64,000 nt of DNA from Morganella psychrotolerans. Its GTDB lineage: Bacteria > Pseudomonadota > Gammaproteobacteria > Enterobacterales > Enterobacteriaceae. Location: the NCBI RefSeq assembly GCF_001676055.1, contig NZ_LZEX01000004.1:1-64000 (forward strand), written 5' to 3'. Below the pieces are notes generated by a model. The model did not search any database and had not been told where the DNA came from. It worked only from the letters and a program-made list of their open reading frames with translations. A program made the position numbers and the translations under genes. Numbering within the stretch: the stretch's first letter is position 1; each line of letters opens with the position of its first letter. Positions 35,472 to 46,154 of the stretch are shown piece by piece.

Positions 35472-36727
35472 CGGACTTTTTCCAGCTCAGCAATGGCTTT
35501 ACGCTGCTGCTCCTGAAAAAAACGCTGCCAGCGGATATACTCTTCTTCTGCTTTGCGGTTGTCTTCAAAACGCGTGTAATACACCGGATCCACACTTTCC
35601 TGTGCGGAAACCGGCATTGCGGTGAGTAATGCACGGACATGCGGCAGCGGGCGCTTAACGCGGGCTTCTGCCGTATAAAGCGCACGCCAGGCATCTTTTG
35701 ATTCCGTTAAGCGGAAGGTAATCGCGGTATCAAAGAGTTGCTGCACCATACGCTGGCGTTTCAGCACCAGGTTTTCATCCATCGGCTGCGGGGAATTGAG
35801 CAAACGGCGCTGCTCCGGCTCCCTGGGATTACCTGCCGGCAGAGGTGTGACCGGGTATTTTCCGGTATTACTGTCCGCCAGAACCAGCTGCCCCTGTTCA
35901 CTGAGCAGGAAACGGATAAATGCACGGGCATTCTCTTTATTCAGGCTGTGGCTGATAACAGCCACGAAGGTCGGGGAGGTTGCAGAGTCCGGTAAATAAT
36001 TAAATGCCAGTTCCGGGTCGCTCAGCAATAAATAAGCATAGTTATCAATGATTGGTGCCGCGCCACCTAATCCGGCTTTGATTTTATCCGCCACCCCGAA
36101 GCTGCGCGAGGAAATAGTGGCAAAATTACCCGAGATATTCAGCAACAGACGCCAGCCTTCATCCCAGCCCCGCTGCTGTAACAGTGATTCAACCATCAGA
36201 TGATAAGTATCAGAGCGCGACGGGCTGCTCATCAGCAGTAATCCCTGATAGCGACTGTCTGCCAGCGCATCCCAGGATAGCGGAAGCGGCAGGTTGTTAT
36301 CTGCCATCCGCCGTTTGTTAACCAGCACGCCATAACCGGAAAATGCCACCGCCGCCACATTGTCTCTCAGACGCAACGGCACCAGTCTCAGAGAAACATC
36401 CGGCAGTCCCGGCAACTCCGCCAGGCGATCATGCTCCTGTAAGTGCTGTAACAGCATCGGCGACGAGGTCACTACCAAATCGACATTTTCCAGTGCCGGT
36501 GTATCCAGCAGACGCTCAAGTGCCGCACTGGTGCGGTTGATTGTCCGGACACGAACCGCCCCCGGCTGCTGCTGCCAACTGCTGATAATATGGGCAGTTG
36601 CTTCCGGGGAAAGTGTGGTGGCAATCACCAGTTCATCCTGTTTTGCCGCAACCGGCAGACTCAGTACCAGCGCAGCGATTACAGTAATAAGAGATGCCGC
36701 TAAACGGCAGATTCGGATTCGTGGCAT
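35468..36727 (-). CDS. pgtC: Phosphoglycerate transport regulatory protein PgtC
   Basis: About 419 residues: signal peptide (CRLAASLITVIAALVLSLPVAA) and a periplasmic binding-protein-like fold of the iron/2-aminoethylphosphonate type (LVIATTLSPEATAHIISSW, YGVLVNKR, WDALADSRYQGLLLMSSPSRS). PgtC is thought to pass the inducer signal to PgtB. First gene of pgtCBA; the stop overlaps the pgtB start. ATG 36727 is preferred to the GTG at 36751 because it opens closer to the signal peptide. Confidence 0.88.
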   Translation of the reverse strand: MPRIRICRLAASLITVIAALVLSLPVAAKQDELVIATTLSPEATAHIISSWQQQPGAVRVRTINRTSAALERLLDTPALENVDLVVTSSPMLLQHLQEHDRLAELPGLPDVSLRLVPLRLRDNVAAVAFSGYGVLVNKRRMADNNLPLPLSWDALADSRYQGLLLMSSPSRSDTYHLMVESLLQQRGWDEGWRLLLNISGNFATISSRSFGVADKIKAGLGGAAPIIDNYAYLLLSDPELAFNYLPDSATSPTFVAVISHSLNKENARAFIRFLLSEQGQLVLADSNTGKYPVTPLPAGNPREPEQRRLLNSPQPMDENLVLKRQRMVQQLFDTAITFRLTESKDAWRALYTAEARVKRPLPHVRALLTAMPVSAQESVDPVYYTRFEDNRKAEEEYIRWQRFFQEQQRKAIAELEKVR

Positions 36728-37256
36728 AAGCAGGCTTCTGTAATTGTTCACCGGATGTGACTCACATCAAAAAAATGATATTTTCTTCAGTTTGTCGTAA
36801 AAGCCCGTTTGGGGCAAATTTTACCCGTTTGTTTACCGGCATCCGCACCATTGGTATTCCGGGAAATAACAAAAGGGAATGGATATGTATGTAAAAAACC
36901 AGAGCGTCACCGGAAATAGACGATAACATTGCAGGAAGTAATAATAGCAATAAATATCCCGGACGACAAAATAAGTATAAAAGCCTTACAGTTCAATATA
37001 AAAGCTATTTATATATTTTAACCCATCAATATACATTAATTATTTTTCTTAAATTTCATGATGATACACATACGTCATGCAAACAAACTTGTTTGTGTCA
37101 ATTTATGTCATTTGTTTTTGTTATTGCGTCAAAAGTGACTCAATTTCACCGTATTGAGATATTTATTCAGGCGGAACATGATAACGCTGTCAGAAAAAAA
37201 ACGACGACAACACACAGTAATTCTATTTTAAAAAATACATTTATACAGGTGAAATT
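36728..37256. other. Divergent pgtC-pgtP promoter region
   Basis: AT-rich, about 500 bp, holding promoters for pgtCBA (left) and pgtP (right) and presumably the PgtA binding sites. No gene or clear palindrome identified. Confidence 0.45.
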
Positions 37257-38651
37257 ATGCTGTCATTTTTAAAGCCTGCTATGGCAAAAAATAAAATCGC
37301 GCCTGAGAAAGTACCTGAAACCTACAAACGTTATCGTGTTCAGGCACTGCTCAGCGTATTTCTTGGCTATTTAGCTTATTATATTGTCCGTAATAACTTT
37401 ACGCTCTCCACACCGTATCTGAAAGAAAACCTGGATCTGACCACAACACAGATCGGGTTATTAACCAGCTGTATGCTGATCACTTACGGCATCAGTAAAG
37501 GGATTATGAGTACCCTGGCCGATAAAGCCAGCCCGAAAGCCTTTATGGCCTTTGGCCTTATTCTCTGCGCCGTTGTTAACCTCGGTATGGGTTTCAGCAG
37601 CGCCTTCTGGTTATTTGTCGGCTTTGTTGCGCTGAACGGTTTATTCCAGGGGATGGGTGTTGGTCCTTCTTTTATTACTATTGCCAACTGGTTCCCGCGT
37701 CGTGAGCGTGGTCGCATCGGGGCGTTCTGGAATATCTCCCATAACGTCGGCGGTGGTATTGTCGCCCCTATCGTAGGTGCCGCTTTTGCCGTCCTCGGCA
37801 CAGAGCACTGGCAGGCTGCGAGCTATGCGGTTCCGGCTGTTATCGCAGTTGTTTTTGCGGTTATCGTTCTGTTCCTGGGTAAAGGATCACCGGCACAGGA
37901 AGGTCTGCCGTCTCTTGCTGAGATGATGCCGGAAGAGAAAGTTATTTTAACCGCTTCTCAGAAAGAGCAGTCTCCGGAAAACATGACCGCATTCCAGATT
38001 TTCTGTACTTATGTACTGAAAAACAAAAATGCCTGGTATGTCTCTTTTGTTGACGTCTTCGTTTACATGGTTCGTTTCGGGATCATCAGCTGGCTGCCGA
38101 TTTATCTGCTGACTGAGAAAAACTTTACCAAAGATCAGATGGGTGTCGCGTTCCTGTTCTTCGAATGGGCAGCAATTCCGTCAACACTGCTGGCGGGCTG
38201 GCTGACAGACAAACTGTTCAAAGGCCGCAGAATGCCGCTGGCTATCGTCTGTATGACACTGATCTTCTTCTGTCTGATTGGTTACTGGCAGAGCCAGTCA
38301 CTGGCGATGGTCACCTTCTTCGCTGCCATTGTTGGTTGCCTGATTTATGTTCCTCAGTTCCTGGCATCAGTTCAGACAATGGAAATCGTACCAAGCTTTG
38401 CGGTAGGTTCTGCGGTTGGTCTGCGTGGTTTCATGAGCTACATTCTGGGTGCTACCCTGGGTACCACACTGTTCGGTTTCATTGTTGATCGTATGGGCTG
38501 GCACGGCGGGTTCTACCTTCTGCTGGGCGGGATCGTCTGCTGTATCATCTTCTGTGTTCTCTCTCACTTCGGTGCGCTGGAGCTGGAACGTAACCGCCAG
38601 AAAATACTGTCGGACGAAAAAACAGACAAGAAATCTGCTGCGGCAAACTAA
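37257..38651 (+). CDS. pgtP: Phosphoglycerate transporter PgtP
   Basis: A 464-residue major facilitator of the organophosphate:phosphate antiporter family (GlpT/UhpT relatives), twelve membrane segments. Recognisable features: YKRYRVQALLSVFLGYLAYYIVRNNF near the start, NWFPRRERGRIGAFWNISHNVGGG between segments 4 and 5, and GFMSYILGATLGTTLFG. Imports 2- and 3-phosphoglycerate and phosphoenolpyruvate. Divergent from pgtCBA as in Salmonella. Its expression would need the PgtABC relay, whose kinase is frameshifted here. Confidence 0.94.
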   Translation: MLSFLKPAMAKNKIAPEKVPETYKRYRVQALLSVFLGYLAYYIVRNNFTLSTPYLKENLDLTTTQIGLLTSCMLITYGISKGIMSTLADKASPKAFMAFGLILCAVVNLGMGFSSAFWLFVGFVALNGLFQGMGVGPSFITIANWFPRRERGRIGAFWNISHNVGGGIVAPIVGAAFAVLGTEHWQAASYAVPAVIAVVFAVIVLFLGKGSPAQEGLPSLAEMMPEEKVILTASQKEQSPENMTAFQIFCTYVLKNKNAWYVSFVDVFVYMVRFGIISWLPIYLLTEKNFTKDQMGVAFLFFEWAAIPSTLLAGWLTDKLFKGRRMPLAIVCMTLIFFCLIGYWQSQSLAMVTFFAAIVGCLIYVPQFLASVQTMEIVPSFAVGSAVGLRGFMSYILGATLGTTLFGFIVDRMGWHGGFYLLLGGIVCCIIFCVLSHFGALELERNRQKILSDEKTDKKSAAAN

Positions 38652-38702
38652 TTTCACTCTGTACTTTTTTAGCACTTATGTGCTGACATCAGGAAAATAC
38701 GC

Positions 38703-38733
38703 AAACCCCCGGACTGGTTCCGGGGGTTTTTAT
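38703..38733 (+). terminator. Rho-independent terminator of pgtP
   Basis: 10-bp stem AAACCCCCGG / CCGGGGGTTT, 7-nt loop, followed by T-run. Confidence 0.9.
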
Positions 38734-38750
38734 TGCGTTGTTTGCGGGAT

Positions 38751-38782
38751 AAAAAAATCCCCCTGCGCTGGCGCAGAGGGAT
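38751..38782 (-). terminator. Rho-independent terminator of the autotransporter gene
   Basis: On the minus strand ATCCCTCTGCGC / GCGCAGGGGGAT (12-bp stem, one mismatch, 2-nt loop) followed by T7, 20 bp past the stop. Confidence 0.85.
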
Positions 38783-38801
38783 CCGGTTACTGCTGTTCAG
38801 A

Positions 38802-41800
38802 TTATTTCCACTGGTATTTCACGCCGATCATGGCGCGATCACCTGAGTAATCATCTGATCCCATCTGATGAGATACATTGCCCCAGAGAGTCCAGTCGGG
38901 AGATAACTGACCTTCGATACCTGCTTTGATTTCAAACCGGTTTGCCGGACGATCATCGCTGAAGGTGTAATGCTGATTAAAGGTCATGTCATTTTTCGCA
39001 TTACTGTGTAACCAGTTTACTTCAACAAACGGCTGCGCCGATTTATCTGACTGCTTCTGATTTGCGTAAGTTACACGGGCACCCAGGCGGGTATCCACAC
39101 TGTTACTGCGCTCACCTTTCATTATCAGACCCGTACCGCTGCTGCTGTCATCTGAATCATAAGAATTAAAGACAGCCTGCGCCTGTGGTGTTAATACCCA
39201 CTGCTTTTCTGCATTTGGTTTATACATTGCCATACTGTAACCCGCTTCAACCGATGCACTGACTAAATTACTCTTATAATCTGATGAGTTACCCGCCATG
39301 GATACTTTGTTATCAAACCAGGCGTACTGCGCCCAGACATCCACATACGCATTGTTTTCATCTTCCCGGTTCTGATACCAGGTGCCGTATAAACCCACAC
39401 TGTAAGCGCGGTCAATTTTCGCATCAGATTTCGTTCCGGTCCGTTTTGCACGGCTGGTGTAATCGGACTTACCAATCCCGCCCATTACCCCGGCACGGAC
39501 AGTGGTATCCTGATTATCATTATTCCAGTTGATAATATCACCACCCAGTTGCGTGGTATAAGTATCCCCCTGAAGACGCATTGAGCGGCTGACTGCATCC
39601 TGCCGTTGGCGATCCCCGACGATACGCAGCCAGACAGATGATGCATTCTCATCACCTTTAAAACTGTCAGCGTAATGCGGTTCACCCAGACGGTCATGCA
39701 ATGTCATTGAAAACATACCGAGTGCTGCGCTGCGGTTTGCCATATGCGCCCCGACTTCCGGGTTCACGTTAGGCTCCGGTTTGTCATCCTTTTCATCCGG
39801 CGGATAAACATTGGTATCGTAAGAATCTAAATACCAGCTGTCATCTTTATATCCTTTATGTAACTGATATTCATAAACACCAATAGCAACCGGCCCGCCC
39901 AGTTTAAAGGCATCCTTATCGGATGTTCCCCCGACACTGACAACCTTAATCGCATCCGGCTGTTTCAGCGTATCTGCGCCTTTACCACCGACGTTATTAA
40001 TGTTCAGCGTGGTTGCACCGTTTGCACCGCGTTTCACATTGCCGTCAACAACCAGCTGGTCAGTCATTGTTTCTTCATGACCTTTATTCAGCACAGTATT
40101 CAATGTGATCGCACCGCCGTTCGCTGTGAAATCCCCGCCGATATTCAGACGGCTTTCCGTCTCCTTCTGACTGGCAAGCCAGATATGACCGCCATCATTC
40201 ACGAAATTACCGTTAACGCGATACGCTGTTGCGTGGTCAGATTCTTTCTTATTAAGCTCACCGACATAGAAATGACCGGCATTATTTACACTGCCTTTTA
40301 ATGTTCCCTGACCGGCAAACATACCCTGTGAACCAATATTCACCTGTTTGCTGTTCATCACCAGTGCAGAGTCATAGCTGCCGGCCTGCAATGTGCCGTT
40401 CTGGATCTCCGTGGTGCCGGTGTATTGCGCTGAATTATCATTCAGGGTTATACGTCCCGCGCCCTGTTTCACCAGGGTTCCGGCTCCGGTAACACTGTTC
40501 GTCAGCTCCCACGGCTGTTGGCCGTTGTTATGCGTGAGCACCAGGGTTCCGGCATTTTCAACCGCTGCGGTTCCGAGATTTGCAGCGTGTGCAGCACGTA
40601 ATGTACTGCCGGTATCAGTGGTAAAGCGTCCGCTGAATCCGCTGTTATCTGCCACAAGGCCAACATCAGATTTCTGTGCAATCTCAGTAAGACCGGTTCC
40701 GGTCAGTTGATTGAGTAACTGCCCCTGTGCGCCTTCGGTACGCAGGGTTCCTGCTACTTCAATCAGGCTGTCACCCAGCCCGGCGATATGATTAACGGTA
40801 ATCTGCGCCGGTGCATCAATAGTGACATCCGCATGCATTGTGTTATTCGCACCCTGCACTGACAGTGTGTCATTATTTACCTGCAGGTGACCATCGCGTG
40901 TTCCGCTAAGATGTCCGTTGATCTCTCCCCCGTTTTTCACCGTCAGCTTTCCGTTGCCCAGTGCAATCAGGCTGTTAACCGCAGACATCACTTTACCGGC
41001 TGTCTGCTCAGTCCCCGCACCTGTGGTACTGGTCAGCTCAACCGCTGTACCCGATGCCAGATCCAGCAACTGCGTGTTTCCTAACACATTGTCTGCTTCT
41101 GCCCGTAATTTTCCGTGACGGACAAACGTGCTGCCGGTGTAATCATTGCTGTTATTAGACAGCGTGACATATTCACTGTCTGTATCGACAGCCAGGTCGC
41201 CCTGCCCGGTAATTTTTGCACCGAGGTTTGCGGCAGAGCCGGTTTTACCGGCTGCGGCAGCCAGCACCAGCGCATTATTATCTTTACCCTGCAAATCCAC
41301 TTCTGTCAGTTGGTAAGAGACATAAAGGCCATCGGCTTTACCGCCCGCCTGCGACGCGGTTTGTAAGCCATAATCATAAGTGCCTTTAGCCACCACAGTA
41401 CCGTCCTGGCGCAGATCCTGCGCTGTCCGTGTATTTGATGCGATGATATTGCCGTCTTTATCTGTCAGTTGTAGTGACAGCCCGCCGGTGTAATCCGAGG
41501 CTTTCCCTGCATTCACCAACTGAGCCACAGAATCCCCTTCATCCTGCTCCAACAGAGGTACTTTGTTATTCACTGACGGTGCCGGCAGATTATCAAAACC
41601 GTCTGCTTTCACCTGAACGATACCTTTGGCGTTATCCAACGCCAGAGAGTTTACGCTGATGTTATCGTCAATCTTTTTGCTGCCGGTGATATTGTCTTTA
41701 AAAGCCAGCGTACCGCCACTCATTGCCAGACGATCAAAAGATTGTGTACCGACACCTTCCCGGACAGTCGCGATAGCCCCGGTACTGATATCCAGCAGCG

Positions 41801-44800
41801 ATTTTTGCAGTGCGCGGGTGTTATCTCCGGCAATATCAAATGTCCCTTCCGTCAGGCGCAATGTCCCGGTGAAATTATCCCCGGCAAAAGCTGCACTGTT
41901 GTTATCAAACGCAAATGCCTGCCCGTTGGTTGCCGTGGTAACCAGGCCGCTGCCCTGCAACTGATGTGCAAAGGTGTGGCCGTTGTTCTGATTGATAAAC
42001 AGCTCACCGCCCTGCTTCACAATAATGCCGTCATCTGCATTCTGCTCATTCAGGACAATGTCCGTATTGCGCAGCTCAAAGCGGCCTTCTTCAATATTCA
42101 GCAGCTCAAACCCGCTGAGTTTACTGTTATCCTGTAAAACATAGTGGCTGGCTTTACCTTTCAGCGTCAGTGCATCCTGCCCGCCGCTACCCGCGGTCAG
42201 ATTACCGAATAATAAATCGCTTTGTGCCTCTGTGACATTCTGCACAATCACATTATTTTTACCGGTGCCGACAGTACCGTTTACCAGCGAGGTTCCACCG
42301 TTCAGCGTGATGGTGTTGTTGCCGTTACCGGCTGTCAGAACATCAGTATGTGCGGTGTCTTTCATTTCAATGGTGTTGTCGCCATTGCCTGCAACCAGTT
42401 TCCCGGTCTGAGCTTTACCGCTCATAACAGCCGTGTTTTTACCATTGCCGGTAATTAATCCGCTGGTGGTGCCGCTCAGGGAAATTGTATTATTACCGTT
42501 TCCTAACAATGAATTACCACTAACCGAACCACTGTTGGTAAAGTTAATATTGACGTTCTGATGCGCATCAACCGCGACACCACTTCCTGATGCTGCTGTA
42601 ATTTTTCCGCTGTTAGTGAAAGAAAAATCATTATTCAGGGCAGTCAGGTCAACCACACTGTGTGCCGAATCTGAGGTCAGATTACCACTCTGCGCGATTT
42701 TTTTTGTTTGCCCCAGAACAATCAGCGCCGCTTCGCCTTCGGCTGACTGAATATTGACATTCATCCCGCTGATGACATCACCGGAAGTATTGGTAACGAT
42801 CCCGTTACCGCCCTTATTCAGCACATTAATGGTTGTGCCTTTTGCATCGGAGGTATCGAGATTACTTTTCGCCATCTCTGTACCGCCTTTACCATCATCG
42901 GCCTCCAGTTTCAGGCCGGATGCATTATTACCACTGACAGTGATAGTTCCGCTGCCGGATAATTTAAACGCACCGGTATTATCATCCACATTCAGAAGAT
43001 GCAGACCGCTGCCGCTGCCGGTAACTGCAATATTGGCATTATTCAGTTTTACGGTGGAGCCGGAGTGCACCCGCACTGCATCTGCGGAATTTTCACCCAG
43101 TATGCTGCCGCTGCCGCCGATCGTCATAGTGGCATCACGGTTCAGACGAACAGCCGCAATTCCGTTATTGGCAATGATTTTACCGGTGTTATTCACCAGT
43201 GAGTTTTTCCCGTAAATATCAACCCCGGTGCCGTTAACCCTGATATCCGTTTTGTTATTCACTGTGCCGGTTTCGACGCGGATCCCGGTGGCATTATCCG
43301 CACTGCTGAAATCAATATTACCTACGTGATCGAGCACGCCGCCATTAATCAATTTGTATCCGATAGCATCTTTCGCAATATTGCCATCCGAACCGCCGGA
43401 CAACAGATTTGCATAAGATGTCAGCTTGGTTTTGTCAGATCCTTTTGTAATGCCATTGCCGTTAATATCATAATAATTTCCGTCAATAACCGCGATTGTG
43501 GCCTTTTCGCCACTCACATTAATGATTGTGTTTTTATCCAGAACAACCTGTCCATCCGCCCCTGCACCATTTGCCAGATAGAGTCCGGTTGCTTCAGTAC
43601 CATTAACATTCAGTTCCATATTGCCGGTTTCAACTTTTGTTCCGATATCCGCAATATAAAATCCCCGGCTTTTTTCACCATTAATATCAAAATGGTAGCT
43701 CGTATTTCCATCACCGGATGCCAGGAATTGTGCTTTTTGGTCGACGCGGAACAGGGTGGAATCGTTATTATCCAACACCAGCTTCACATCACCGCCGCCA
43801 AAGTTGATTGCAGAACTGTCTGCTTCATCGCTGCCTTTACGCCCGGCGATCCAGTAACCCAGCTGATTTACTGCGGCTTTATCAAAGATAACCAGCCCTT
43901 TATTAAGGTCAATTTTACCGCCGGCACGGGCAAATACGCCGACCGTGTTATCGCCTTTCAGCTCAATCGTCCCGCCCTGAATGTTAACTCTGGCATCATC
44001 CGCACGGATACCTGTTGTACGGGCCGGTTTTTTACCACCGACAGTTTTGCCGCTGTTAGTTGCAATAATCTTACCGGTATGGGTAATCGTTGAGTTCCCC
44101 AGCGCAAACAAACCGATAGAACCTTCTCCGGACACATTAATGGTTCCGCGGTTTTCGATAACATCATTTTCCCGCTTCTCACCAGATACCCGCATGCCGA
44201 CAGTGTAACTGCCCGCGGCATCAATCTCGCTATTGTTGACGGCCGTCAACTGCGTGTCTGCGCTGCGCTTTATCGTTGATGCCACATTAATTCCGACGGC
44301 ATTACTGACACCTTTATTGATATCAATTTTACCATTATTTTCAATGGTATATTTTCCACCGGCTACAATATTTTCATCCAGCAGTGCCGCCACAGCATTC
44401 GATACCACCCTCATATCCCAGGTATCATCCTTACGACCACCTGACAACAGCACACCATCTTTACCCATCAGGATAGTGCCATCATTCACAAACGATGCGC
44501 CCCGCACCTCAACGCCGGTAACAATCCCCTCACCGGCACCAATACCTTTCTGGCCCAGAAGCAGAGAAGCATCCTTTGAGTTAGTCACAAGTGCGCCATT
44601 GGTGGCAGTCACACCCGTATTTGCAATAATATCCGGATCGCCCCGGTCATTGTTGGCAAGATTAAATGCCTCAACAGCGATTGTACCGAGGTTGATATAC
44701 TGTGCATTTTCCCCGATCACCTGGTCGCCGTAGATACGGGTTGTACCATCACCCAGCAGTAGCGTGCCGCTGTTGGTAAATTCTGCATTATCAATTAACG

Positions 44801-46154
44801 CATTCTGTCCTTTGTAATTCGGTACAGATGTTATGGCATCATGGAACACTTTCGCGCCATCATGCGCATAGATATGATAGGCACGGAATCTGCCTGAATC
44901 TGATGTTGTTTCACCACGGATATCCGCGCCGTCATTAATATTCAGTACACTGCCTTCTCCGGCAGCCTCAAAGACAGAGCGTTTACCAATACCTGCGGTA
45001 ACTGCCTCATTCAGTTTGATATTTTTATCTTCCAGGCTTTTCAGGTCGATGCTGACATCGAAATAATCCTTATTCTGCGGGCTTGGGATAACCGTTGCTT
45101 CTATCAGATTTTTATATTCCTGACCGGTTAATTTGTTATCTTTTACGGCTTCGATTAATAATTCATTATATGCGGCCAGTCCCTGCGCATCACCGATAGC
45201 AATAGCATCACCGGTATGATAGGTAATGCCGTTTGACGCTGTAAAATCATCCAGTCCTTTCGGTGCGGACACTTCGGAAACTAACTGATTCTGCGGCTGG
45301 AACCTGTAGTCAGCAGTACCGGAAGAGACATTCATGCCATACGCTTCACCAAAAGTGACGTGCAGTTTACTGGTGGTATTGATGGTAGCGGATTTCCCCT
45401 TGTCTGCCGCCGCTACAAACAGTGAGCTGTCCTTGATGTAATCAATATTCCAGTCAACATTATCTTTTGCTGTCATATCCAGGGTACCGTTCTTCACCTC
45501 CGCCAGGGTCAGATGATAAAACGGTGATAACGCAGGCTGTTTTTCCAGCAGATAGACACCCAAATCCGGATTAACCGTCACTTTGAATTTATCTGTGTTA
45601 TACGCCTGCAAAAAAGCCTCTTCCCCGTCTTCCGTTTTCCAGGTGATTTCTTCCATTGCTGACGGATTATCCGGAACCCGCCAGTCTTCAACAGAGGTCA
45701 GTGAAACATTTCCTTCAACCGGCTTTCCGTCTTTATATTGAATAATTGAAATGATTTTATCTTTTTCGGTATTCTTAGCCCATAACTCCTGTAAAGAAAA
45801 CCAGGTTTCATCATAATCAAGATTATTAGTGAATGTTGTTTTTTCATTATTCAGATTGAGATTTTTTGAATCGCCATTATTAATAACCCGGGCTTGTTCT
45901 TTCTGATTTGAATTATTTACCCACGTTTTAGTTTCGGAATTAAATTTTGCAGGGAGATACTCAGTTTCTAACCATTGATTAGTATTAACGTCGGGATCTG
46001 CGGCCTGAGCAGACAGCACAAACCCGCCTGTCATCAGCGCCACAAGAGGGATCAGTGCTAACTTACTTCCTTTTTTTGCACCTTTTGCGAATTCAGAGGC
46101 GACAACAACATTCCCTGTTCGTTGATTTTTTACGACTTTAAATATTTTATTCAT
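38802..46154 (-). CDS. Very large type Va autotransporter adhesin
   Basis: About 2450 residues from ATG 46154 (the frame opens 17 codons earlier). The N-terminus MNKIFKVVKNQRTGNVVVAS is an extended signal peptide (ESPR), with cleavage near SAQA/ADPD at residue 51. A long right-handed beta-helix passenger follows, rich in G, N, D and T, with repeats of the type GNGNNTI around the middle (LLGNGNNTI, GNGKNT, GNGDNTI, GNGNNTI). The last 290 residues or so form the translocator barrel ending MIGVKYQWK. Functions in adhesion, autoaggregation or biofilm are typical for the family; the ligand is unknown. No protease triad seen. Monocistronic, with its own terminator. Confidence 0.9.
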   Translation of the reverse strand: MNKIFKVVKNQRTGNVVVASEFAKGAKKGSKLALIPLVALMTGGFVLSAQAADPDVNTNQWLETEYLPAKFNSETKTWVNNSNQKEQARVINNGDSKNLNLNNEKTTFTNNLDYDETWFSLQELWAKNTEKDKIISIIQYKDGKPVEGNVSLTSVEDWRVPDNPSAMEEITWKTEDGEEAFLQAYNTDKFKVTVNPDLGVYLLEKQPALSPFYHLTLAEVKNGTLDMTAKDNVDWNIDYIKDSSLFVAAADKGKSATINTTSKLHVTFGEAYGMNVSSGTADYRFQPQNQLVSEVSAPKGLDDFTASNGITYHTGDAIAIGDAQGLAAYNELLIEAVKDNKLTGQEYKNLIEATVIPSPQNKDYFDVSIDLKSLEDKNIKLNEAVTAGIGKRSVFEAAGEGSVLNINDGADIRGETTSDSGRFRAYHIYAHDGAKVFHDAITSVPNYKGQNALIDNAEFTNSGTLLLGDGTTRIYGDQVIGENAQYINLGTIAVEAFNLANNDRGDPDIIANTGVTATNGALVTNSKDASLLLGQKGIGAGEGIVTGVEVRGASFVNDGTILMGKDGVLLSGGRKDDTWDMRVVSNAVAALLDENIVAGGKYTIENNGKIDINKGVSNAVGINVASTIKRSADTQLTAVNNSEIDAAGSYTVGMRVSGEKRENDVIENRGTINVSGEGSIGLFALGNSTITHTGKIIATNSGKTVGGKKPARTTGIRADDARVNIQGGTIELKGDNTVGVFARAGGKIDLNKGLVIFDKAAVNQLGYWIAGRKGSDEADSSAINFGGGDVKLVLDNNDSTLFRVDQKAQFLASGDGNTSYHFDINGEKSRGFYIADIGTKVETGNMELNVNGTEATGLYLANGAGADGQVVLDKNTIINVSGEKATIAVIDGNYYDINGNGITKGSDKTKLTSYANLLSGGSDGNIAKDAIGYKLINGGVLDHVGNIDFSSADNATGIRVETGTVNNKTDIRVNGTGVDIYGKNSLVNNTGKIIANNGIAAVRLNRDATMTIGGSGSILGENSADAVRVHSGSTVKLNNANIAVTGSGSGLHLLNVDDNTGAFKLSGSGTITVSGNNASGLKLEADDGKGGTEMAKSNLDTSDAKGTTINVLNKGGNGIVTNTSGDVISGMNVNIQSAEGEAALIVLGQTKKIAQSGNLTSDSAHSVVDLTALNNDFSFTNSGKITAASGSGVAVDAHQNVNINFTNSGSVSGNSLLGNGNNTISLSGTTSGLITGNGKNTAVMSGKAQTGKLVAGNGDNTIEMKDTAHTDVLTAGNGNNTITLNGGTSLVNGTVGTGKNNVIVQNVTEAQSDLLFGNLTAGSGGQDALTLKGKASHYVLQDNSKLSGFELLNIEEGRFELRNTDIVLNEQNADDGIIVKQGGELFINQNNGHTFAHQLQGSGLVTTATNGQAFAFDNNSAAFAGDNFTGTLRLTEGTFDIAGDNTRALQKSLLDISTGAIATVREGVGTQSFDRLAMSGGTLAFKDNITGSKKIDDNISVNSLALDNAKGIVQVKADGFDNLPAPSVNNKVPLLEQDEGDSVAQLVNAGKASDYTGGLSLQLTDKDGNIIASNTRTAQDLRQDGTVVAKGTYDYGLQTASQAGGKADGLYVSYQLTEVDLQGKDNNALVLAAAAGKTGSAANLGAKITGQGDLAVDTDSEYVTLSNNSNDYTGSTFVRHGKLRAEADNVLGNTQLLDLASGTAVELTSTTGAGTEQTAGKVMSAVNSLIALGNGKLTVKNGGEINGHLSGTRDGHLQVNNDTLSVQGANNTMHADVTIDAPAQITVNHIAGLGDSLIEVAGTLRTEGAQGQLLNQLTGTGLTEIAQKSDVGLVADNSGFSGRFTTDTGSTLRAAHAANLGTAAVENAGTLVLTHNNGQQPWELTNSVTGAGTLVKQGAGRITLNDNSAQYTGTTEIQNGTLQAGSYDSALVMNSKQVNIGSQGMFAGQGTLKGSVNNAGHFYVGELNKKESDHATAYRVNGNFVNDGGHIWLASQKETESRLNIGGDFTANGGAITLNTVLNKGHEETMTDQLVVDGNVKRGANGATTLNINNVGGKGADTLKQPDAIKVVSVGGTSDKDAFKLGGPVAIGVYEYQLHKGYKDDSWYLDSYDTNVYPPDEKDDKPEPNVNPEVGAHMANRSAALGMFSMTLHDRLGEPHYADSFKGDENASSVWLRIVGDRQRQDAVSRSMRLQGDTYTTQLGGDIINWNNDNQDTTVRAGVMGGIGKSDYTSRAKRTGTKSDAKIDRAYSVGLYGTWYQNREDENNAYVDVWAQYAWFDNKVSMAGNSSDYKSNLVSASVEAGYSMAMYKPNAEKQWVLTPQAQAVFNSYDSDDSSSGTGLIMKGERSNSVDTRLGARVTYANQKQSDKSAQPFVEVNWLHSNAKNDMTFNQHYTFSDDRPANRFEIKAGIEGQLSPDWTLWGNVSHQMGSDDYSGDRAMIGVKYQWK

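Noticed and set aside
41950-42560. Regular repeats that might look like a CRISPR array
   Set aside because: They are short coding repeats (GNGNNT) of the autotransporter, without constant repeat length or spacers.
40393-44733. Long plus-strand open frames opposite the autotransporter (up to 255 codons)
   Set aside because: They mirror the repetitive passenger sequence, lack ribosome sites and have cysteine/valine-rich unnatural composition; shadows of the real gene.
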